Below are positions 7,722-12,397 of a stretch of 12,397 nucleotides of DNA, piece by piece. The DNA lies in the NCBI GenBank assembly GCA_039208045.1, contig JBCCRH010000147.1:1-12397 (forward strand). The letters run 5' to 3'. This DNA is from JBCCRH01 sp039208045 (GTDB lineage: Bacteria > Bacteroidota > Bacteroidia > Chitinophagales > Saprospiraceae). Position numbers and translations under genes: made by a program. The first letter of the stretch is position 1, and each line of letters opens with the position of its first letter. Under the pieces are notes generated by a model that saw nothing but the letters and a program-made list of their open reading frames with translations, did not search any database and was not told the origin of the DNA.

Positions 7722-7729
7722 CAAATATA
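7722..7729 (-). promoter_or_regulatory. Bacteroidota-type -7 promoter element for the HTCS gene
   Basis: On the minus strand the bases read TATATTTG, a perfect match to the Bacteroidota -7 consensus TAnnTTTG. It ends 37 bases upstream of the ATG at 7684, giving a short leader of about 30 bases. The expected -33 element about 20 bases further upstream is weak (TTCTTCC). Confidence 0.5.
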
Positions 7730-7781
7730 AGAAATGTTTATAGGAAGAATAGATAAAAAAGGTTGATATTAGACGTAAAAC

Positions 7782-9221
7782 TTGCGTACCACTCCCCTCT
7801 CCGCTACCCTCGTCTTCACCTTGCTCAACTTCCTGCAACCCGCAGTTAATGTCTTTCTATTGCCCCTCTACCTACAAGTGCTACCCGCCGAAGAGTATGC
7901 CATCTATACCTTTATGAATAACCTCTCTAGCCTCATTATCATCATCGGGGCGCTGCGGGTGAGTGCGGCAGTAATTACCTACTATTTCGACTTTTCCTAC
8001 AACCGCCAGCAGCTCGACGCCTTTATGAGCACCGTTACCAGCTTTTCGCTCCTAGCAGCACTCAGCTTTTTTGGCGCAAGCCTACTGCTCGGCCCCTTCC
8101 TCTTCGACTGGCTCTTCAAAGACGAGAGCTTACAGTTTTTCCCGTATGGCATCCTCGCTATTGGGTCGGGTTTGCTATATGTGGTGTTTTCGCCCTATTT
8201 GCTCTTTGTCAAAAATGAAAAACGAGTAGGACATTTTGCGCTCTTACAAGTACTCTTAGTAGCGCTCACAGTAGGGCTGCAAGTGTGGCTTATTCTGGGC
8301 TTACGCCAAGGGGCTTTTGGAGCTTTACTCGCCAAGCTGATCGCACATTCGGTACTAGCTGTCGTCATTTTAGCGCTGGTGCGCAAATGGCTAGTCCTAC
8401 GCTGGCCCTCTCCTGCTCATTGGCTCTACCTACGCAAAGCCCTCTATTTTAGCATCCCCTTGCTCCCCTTTCTCATCATCAATTGGCTCAATGTCTTCGG
8501 CGACCGCTTTTTCGTGGAGCGCTATTTCGACCTCACCACCCTCGGCACCTACGGCGTACTCATGACCATCGCCGGCATGATCCCCATGGCCCTCGATGCC
8601 GTCATCAATGGCATTCGCCCCTTCCTCTTCGACTACTTTAGCAAGGGCATCCCTCAACACCAATCAGCCATCGATCAGCTCTTCCAGCTCTACTTTGCAG
8701 TCATGGCCTTGGCCATTTCCGGCATCATTCTAGTCGGCACCAATATCGGCCTCATCACCAACAATCCCGACTACCTAGCTATCATCCCTTACCTCCCAGT
8801 GGCCGCCCTCCTCTACGCCTCGCGCGCCTACATCTTCCTCTTCAATCAGCAACTGATGTACAGCAAGCAGACTGCTCTTATTTCCACCCTATCTATCGTA
8901 CTGCTCATTCTATTGGCCCTCGCTTTTTTCACGCTTATCCCCCGCTTCGGTATTTGGGGTGCCTTGGCGGCAAATGGCGGAGTAAGCGCCGTGGTGGCTG
9001 TGCTATTTGGTGTGGTGGCGCAGCGTCCCCCGATAGCCATCGGGATAAATGGGCGTATCTTCTGGCTACAGCCGAGCTTAATCCTGTTTACTATTGCACT
9101 AGTAAGTGTTGGAGCCTATGCTGGCTATTATTCTTTCCCACAATTTGGCATCTATCAATTCATATTGACGCTTTTCTTACTTTTCCTTTTTTTGCGGAAT
9201 GAGTTGCTTTCACTAATTTGA
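7782..9221 (+). CDS. Polysaccharide flippase-like (MATE/Wzx superfamily) membrane protein
   Basis: This 479-residue protein is almost entirely hydrophobic, with about 12 to 14 predicted membrane helices. Clear examples lie near 8-33, 47-68, 84-108, 120-142, 152-174, 178-201, 222-240, 255-275, 300-325, 332-352, 364-386, 390-413 and 432-450. The overall pattern and the segment GDRFFVERYFDLTTLGTYGV (240-259) fit the polysaccharide biosynthesis/O-antigen flippase family, which moves lipid-linked sugar chains across the inner membrane. No glycosyltransferases are nearby, so its substrate is unknown. The start is a TTG at 7782: an in-frame TAA lies six bases before it, and the next ATG, at codon 45, would remove the first helix. 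No clear ribosome binding site is visible. It diverges from the regulator gene and points towards the susDC pair, with repeat sequence in between, so co-transcription with them is uncertain. Confidence 0.85.
   Translation: MRTTPLSATLVFTLLNFLQPAVNVFLLPLYLQVLPAEEYAIYTFMNNLSSLIIIIGALRVSAAVITYYFDFSYNRQQLDAFMSTVTSFSLLAALSFFGASLLLGPFLFDWLFKDESLQFFPYGILAIGSGLLYVVFSPYLLFVKNEKRVGHFALLQVLLVALTVGLQVWLILGLRQGAFGALLAKLIAHSVLAVVILALVRKWLVLRWPSPAHWLYLRKALYFSIPLLPFLIINWLNVFGDRFFVERYFDLTTLGTYGVLMTIAGMIPMALDAVINGIRPFLFDYFSKGIPQHQSAIDQLFQLYFAVMALAISGIILVGTNIGLITNNPDYLAIIPYLPVAALLYASRAYIFLFNQQLMYSKQTALISTLSIVLLILLALAFFTLIPRFGIWGALAANGGVSAVVAVLFGVVAQRPPIAIGINGRIFWLQPSLILFTIALVSVGAYAGYYSFPQFGIYQFILTLFLLFLFLRNELLSLI
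9029..9044. repeat. Near-palindrome inside the flippase gene
   Basis: CCCGATAGCCATCGGG is a palindrome except at its centre and shares the core of the perfect palindrome at 2273-2290. Here it encodes part of PPIAIG in the cytoplasmic or periplasmic loop near residue 416-421. Its presence in coding sequence suggests an abundant genomic word. Confidence 0.4.
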
Positions 9222-9229
9222 TACCTAAT

Positions 9230-9248
9230 GGCGGATTGCAAATCCGCC
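9230..9248. repeat. Palindrome GGCGGATT-GCA-AATCCGCC
   Basis: Perfect 8-bp stem with a 3-base centre, beginning eight bases after the flippase stop codon. It could mark the 3' end of that transcript, although no T-run follows immediately (a TTTTTT lies about 15 bases later, at 9263-9268). The GGATT/AATCC arms recur in the next palindrome, so it belongs to a repeat group. Confidence 0.55.
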
Positions 9249-9285
9249 TGGCCCGGGCTTAGTTTTTTAACACCTGGCCCGTGCC

Positions 9286-9306
9286 GTTCGGATTTGTAAT
9301 CTGAAC
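9286..9306. repeat. Palindrome GTTCGGATT-TGT-AATCTGAAC
   Basis: A 9-bp stem with one mismatch (G opposite T, pairable in RNA) and a 3-base centre. Its right half plus following bases, ATTTGTAATCTGAACAAG at 9292-9309, recurs at 9497-9514 with 17 of 18 bases identical, on the other side of the long nested palindrome. Confidence 0.55.
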
Positions 9307-9334
9307 AAGAATGCTGGGCCCGCGCCATTGAGAT

Positions 9335-9497
9335 TAGACTTGTTCCGCCGGTCGCGAATGAGCGAAAGCGTAGCAAATTTTATTTTGAACAAGGCAAAAA
9401 ACGTAGACGATGCCGTAGCATCGGCGAGGCTTTTTAACGCAGTGCAGGATAAAATTTTGCCGCTTGCAGCCATTTAGTGGCCGGCGAAACAAGTCTA
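9335..9497. repeat. 163-bp nested imperfect palindrome, possible non-autonomous mobile element
   Basis: Several stems share one centre near 9416. The outer arms 9335-9351 (TAGACTTGTTCCGCCGG) and 9481-9497 match at 16 of 17 bases. An inner pair, GCAAATTTTAT at 9373-9383 and ATAAAATTTTGC at 9449-9460, pairs with one bulge. A further A-run and T-run pair lies at about 9394-9400 and 9431-9435. The apex CGATGC-CGTA-GCATCG (9408-9423) is a perfect 6-bp stem with a 4-base loop. The symmetry indicates selection for, or origin as, a foldback element, such as a MITE-like repeat or a structured RNA. The flanking 18-bp direct repeats favour a mobile or recombined origin. No transposase is present. Confidence 0.6.
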
Positions 9498-9555
9498 TTT
9501 GTAATCCGAACAAGATTTCTCTATTTTAAACCTAGCAAATCAACTTAACCAAATC

Positions 9556-11058
9556 ATGTACCGCACATTCCTCCTCCTCTCCCTCTCCCTACTCTTCACC
9601 CAATGCCAACAACTCCAAGAAGAAGACCTCAACGACACCTTCTTAGAAAACCGATTCAATCAGCCCAACGACTTTATATTAGCAGCAGGAAAGGCGTACG
9701 AGCGATTGGGGCAGTATACGAATTTATTTGGCACCTACTATTTGCAAGGGATACAGACCGATGAAATGATTATGCCAGGGCGAGGCCCCAATGCTTCTAG
9801 CTTCCCGCCATTCTTTATCGAACTGCATTTGCATGAGATGACGAGTGCGAATACTCTGATGGAGGCCAATATCAGTCTCCCTTATGCTGGTATTGAGGTG
9901 TGTAATGAGCGGATTGCGCTGTTTGAGCAGCAAGACCCTGCTATTGCCGCGCCCTTTATTGCGGAGATGCGGGTGCTAAGGGCGTTGTTTTATACTTGGC
10001 TGATGGATATTTTTGGGAATGTGGGCTTACATACGACGACGGAGCGTTTTACGACCTCTACCCAAGTAGCCCGTAGCGAACTCTTCCGGTTTATCGAACA
10101 AGAGATTTTGGAGAGCCTAGATGCGCTGCCTAAAACGATTGGAGGGGAAGGGTACGCTAAAATCAACTATTACACCGCTCAGGCGCTGCTAGCACAGCTC
10201 TACCTCAATGCAGAGGTGTATACCGGAACCCCCAACTATGATGCTGCGCAGGCTGCCTGTGATGCCATTATTAGCGATGGAGGCTACCAGCTGGAAGCAG
10301 ACTACTTCGCCAACTTCAAAGTTGATAATCAGAACTCCCAGGAAATCATCTTTGCCATCCCGTTTGATGAGGGGTTTATGAATGATTTTCAGCTCCACCT
10401 GCACACCCTCCACCCTTCTAGCAGGACTACTTATAATTTTAGCTCAAGTGCTTTCCTTCCTGGCAATTTGATTTCCACAACGCCTGAATTTTATGCCCTC
10501 TTCTCGGATGACGATCTCCGGGGGGCAGGCTTTATCGCTGGCCCACAATTTGGACAAGATGGCTTGCCCTTGCTTGATTTTACAGATGGCGACAGAGACC
10601 CTGATGGCTCACAGATCAACTTTACACCTTCTATCCTCAGTATTACCGATGCGCTTCAGCAAGATGGAGTACGTATCGGCAAGTTTGAGTTTGAGGAAGG
10701 TGCTAGCACCGGGCTAAATAATGATTTTCCGCTCTTTCGCTATGCAGAAATTTTATTGAATAAAGCGGAGGCGCTGTGGCGCAAAAACCCGTCGGATGCA
10801 GTAGCCTTGGAGCTGGTCAATCAGGTGCGGGCGCGGGCGGGCCTCGGGCCATTTGAAGCCCTCACAGCGGAGAACCTGCTCGCCGAGCGCGGGCGAGAAC
10901 TAGCCTTTGAAGGCAAACGACGAGCGGATATGATTCGCTTTGGCACCTTTGGGGAAGCACGGGGTTTTAAGGCGTTTTCGGAGCCTTGTAGAACCCTAGC
11001 CCCCATTCCTCTGAGTGTTATTTTTCAATCTGCTTGGCAGCAAAACCCTTGTTACTAA
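9556..11058 (+). CDS. SusD/RagB-like outer-membrane nutrient-binding lipoprotein
   Basis: A 500-residue surface lipoprotein that captures a glycan, peptide or other nutrient and forms the lid on its SusC partner. A signal peptide leads to C17 (LSLLFTQC), the likely lipidated residue, although Q at -1 is unusual for a lipobox; an acidic patch (EED, 22-24) follows. SusD-family landmarks are present in order: RALFYTWLMDIFGNVGL (142-158), the TPR-like KINYYTAQALLAQLYL (202-217), FPLFRYAEILLNKAEAL (391-407), NQVRARAGL (422-430) and ERGRELAFEGKRRADMIRF (444-462). The family's C-terminal pattern PIP-QNPCY closes the protein. Length is typical, or slightly short. Its stop TAA overlaps the ATG of the susC-like gene by one base (TAATG), implying translational coupling. 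This gene precedes susC, opposite to the common order. The ligand cannot be inferred. Confidence 0.94.
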   Translation: MYRTFLLLSLSLLFTQCQQLQEEDLNDTFLENRFNQPNDFILAAGKAYERLGQYTNLFGTYYLQGIQTDEMIMPGRGPNASSFPPFFIELHLHEMTSANTLMEANISLPYAGIEVCNERIALFEQQDPAIAAPFIAEMRVLRALFYTWLMDIFGNVGLHTTTERFTTSTQVARSELFRFIEQEILESLDALPKTIGGEGYAKINYYTAQALLAQLYLNAEVYTGTPNYDAAQAACDAIISDGGYQLEADYFANFKVDNQNSQEIIFAIPFDEGFMNDFQLHLHTLHPSSRTTYNFSSSAFLPGNLISTTPEFYALFSDDDLRGAGFIAGPQFGQDGLPLLDFTDGDRDPDGSQINFTPSILSITDALQQDGVRIGKFEFEEGASTGLNNDFPLFRYAEILLNKAEALWRKNPSDAVALELVNQVRARAGLGPFEALTAENLLAERGRELAFEGKRRADMIRFGTFGEARGFKAFSEPCRTLAPIPLSVIFQSAWQQNPCY

Positions 11059-12397
11059 TGAAGCAATTATTCTTACTCTTAGCCTTTGTAGCAATTGCCC
11101 AGGTGACTTGGGGACAGGAAACAGGCATGGTAAATGGCAAGATCGTTCAAAAGGGAACTGCCACTCCTTTGGCAGGAGCTAGCATTTTGATAAAAAGTAA
11201 AAAGGTGGGTACGGTCACCGATTCGCTGGGGCAATTTGAGCTAGAAGCAGCCATAGGGGATACGATACAAGTCATTTATGGAGAGGCGAGTAAAACATTC
11301 GAGGTTTACACCTTTTTACCTCTAATGGTAGCGCTCACACTGGATACAGATCGTCAACACAACGCCTTGAGTTTCCAAGCAGGCTCGCTGCCCCTGGCGC
11401 ACCTAGGTGCTACCGAGCAGGTGACAACAGACCATTTTAACCCCATCCACCTAACTGACCCAGCTCAGCTGTTCACTGGCCAATTTGCAGGCCTTAACCT
11501 CCAACGCCCCGATGGCGACCCCACTAGCGCCTTCGACCTCCGCATTCGCGGTTTTACCTCACTTACCCAGCAGTACGAACCGCTTATCCTAGTGGATGGC
11601 GTCCCAGAAGCCAACTATCGCCTCATCGATCCACAGGAAATTGAGTCGATCCAAATTGTAAAGGATTTAGCGACAGCTGCATCCTACGGAGTGAGAGCTG
11701 CAAATGGAATTATTGACATTCGGCTCAAAGAAGTAAGCCAGCAAAAACCTAGGCTCGAATATCGGGCGTACAGTGCGTTTAGCTCCCCAACAGCAACAGT
11801 AGATGTCTTGGATGCAGCACAATACCGAACTGCTATTGGAAATAACTTCTTTGATGGCGTAGATGGAGGTCAAGCGACAGACTGGCAAGAGGAGATACTG
11901 CGCTCCACTGCTTTTTCGAATAGCCATCAGCTTTCATTTAGTGGTCAAGTCGATGAGTTGCGCTATCGGGCATCGCTGCACTATCGGGATATACAGGGCG
12001 TGATCCAACAATCGGGTTATGAACAAGTGGGGGCGCGCCTATTTCTGGATTATACCACGCTGAAAGGACGCCTCCAGCTACGGCATAGCACAACCATCAA
12101 TAATCGAGCTACCGAGGATTTTAATTATAATCAAGCACTGGGCGGTGAGCTGGGCAGTCGCAATGCCCCTATTACCTACGCCATTCAGGCCAATCCGACC
12201 TTCCCTGTTTGGGAAAATGACGACCCTGCATCTGGGCAATATAGTGCTCCATTTAATCCCTTTTTTGCTGAAAATCCCCTCTCGCGCCTCAACCAAACCG
12301 TTAATGAGCAAGAACAGACCTTTGCGCTTTCTACGACCACTGCAATCGTTAAAGTGATGGAAGGCTTAGAGGTAGAGGCGACTTATGGCCTGGTTTA
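11058..12397 (+). CDS. SusC/RagA-like TonB-dependent outer-membrane receptor, 3' end beyond window
   Basis: The frame opens with ATG at 11058 inside TAATG and is open for 446 codons to the window end; a full SusC has about 1000 residues, so about half is missing. A signal peptide covers 1-19 (ending VTWG). Residues 24-96 form a CarboxypepD_reg-like domain (GKIVQKGTATPLAGASI, then GTVTDSLGQFEL). The plug domain covers about 118-226, with LFTGQFAGLNLQ (138-149), LRIRGFTSL (161-169), PLILVDGVPE (175-184) and DPQEIESIQIVKDLATAASYG (191-211), followed by RAANGIIDIR, a divergent form of the SusC signature. Beta-barrel strands begin at about 232. The usual acidic-then-valine TonB-box region before the plug (DEVVVVGYG-like) is not recognisable. 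It should transport the ligand caught by the adjacent SusD-like lipoprotein, powered by TonB. Confidence 0.93.
   Translation, partial: MKQLFLLLAFVAIAQVTWGQETGMVNGKIVQKGTATPLAGASILIKSKKVGTVTDSLGQFELEAAIGDTIQVIYGEASKTFEVYTFLPLMVALTLDTDRQHNALSFQAGSLPLAHLGATEQVTTDHFNPIHLTDPAQLFTGQFAGLNLQRPDGDPTSAFDLRIRGFTSLTQQYEPLILVDGVPEANYRLIDPQEIESIQIVKDLATAASYGVRAANGIIDIRLKEVSQQKPRLEYRAYSAFSSPTATVDVLDAAQYRTAIGNNFFDGVDGGQATDWQEEILRSTAFSNSHQLSFSGQVDELRYRASLHYRDIQGVIQQSGYEQVGARLFLDYTTLKGRLQLRHSTTINNRATEDFNYNQALGGELGSRNAPITYAIQANPTFPVWENDDPASGQYSAPFNPFFAENPLSRLNQTVNEQEQTFALSTTTAIVKVMEGLEVEATYGLV

Larger units (their letters stand above)
9222..9555. other. Repeat-filled spacer between flippase and susD-like genes
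   Basis: These 334 bp hold no supported gene. In order they contain a palindrome of GGATT/AATCC type (9230-9248), a direct repeat CCTGGCCCG (9247-9255 and 9273-9281), a second palindrome (9286-9306), a 163-bp nested palindrome (9335-9497) and a half-copy of the second palindrome (9497-9514). Minus-strand frames over 9155-9473 cross these repeats and are judged spurious. No convincing promoter for the susD-like gene is visible. Confidence 0.7.

Noticed and set aside
9267..9473. Minus-strand 68-codon frame in the repeat region
   Set aside because: It is built from the palindromic repeats and has low-complexity Ala/Ser/Leu composition; repeat elements of this kind often give false short frames.
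9335..9497. CRISPR array or tRNA-like structure in the repeat region
   Set aside because: There is no regular repeat-spacer pattern, and the fold is one concentric palindrome rather than a cloverleaf.

Overview
The window looks like a chromosomal segment from a free-living Bacteroidota, most probably of the Saprospiraceae/Chitinophagia type. That placement rests on a SusC/SusD pair, a 1338-residue hybrid two-component regulator, a secreted peptidase with a type IX secretion (T9SS) C-terminal tail, a Bacteroidota-type -7 box (TATATTTG) and very few Shine-Dalgarno sequences. No rRNA, tRNA, CRISPR array or intact insertion sequence is visible.

Left part (1-2076, minus strand): the 5' end of a secreted protein that runs off the window, then a complete secreted M23 metallopeptidase. 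A 39-bp direct repeat (37/39 identical) lies upstream of each of these genes at a similar distance from the start codon, so the two copies also bracket the peptidase gene.

Middle (2077-3667): a hairpin- and palindrome-rich spacer leads into a Fic AMP-transferase gene on the plus strand. Two tandem copies of the inverted repeat TGATAGTATCA run into its start codon, and its C-terminus looks like a winged helix, so autoregulation is a reasonable hypothesis. The short convergent spacer after it carries three TGTCC/GGACA-type inverted repeats at about 50-bp intervals and a strong GC hairpin.

Right part (3668-12397): a hybrid sensor kinase/response regulator (minus strand) diverges from a polysaccharide-flippase-like membrane protein. 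Then come 334 bp of repeats that include a 163-bp nested imperfect palindrome, a SusD-like lipoprotein and a SusC-like TonB-dependent receptor cut off by the window end. The susD-like gene precedes susC and overlaps it by one base, the reverse of the usual order. The layout suggests a glycan- or nutrient-uptake locus sensed by the hybrid regulator and perhaps linked to surface-polysaccharide export; the substrate cannot be read from this window.

I do not see a clearly new multi-gene system. The most unusual items are the reversed susD-susC pair with a receptor lacking a recognisable TonB box, the nested palindromic element flanked by 18-bp direct repeats, the repeats around the peptidase gene and the tandem operator at the Fic start.
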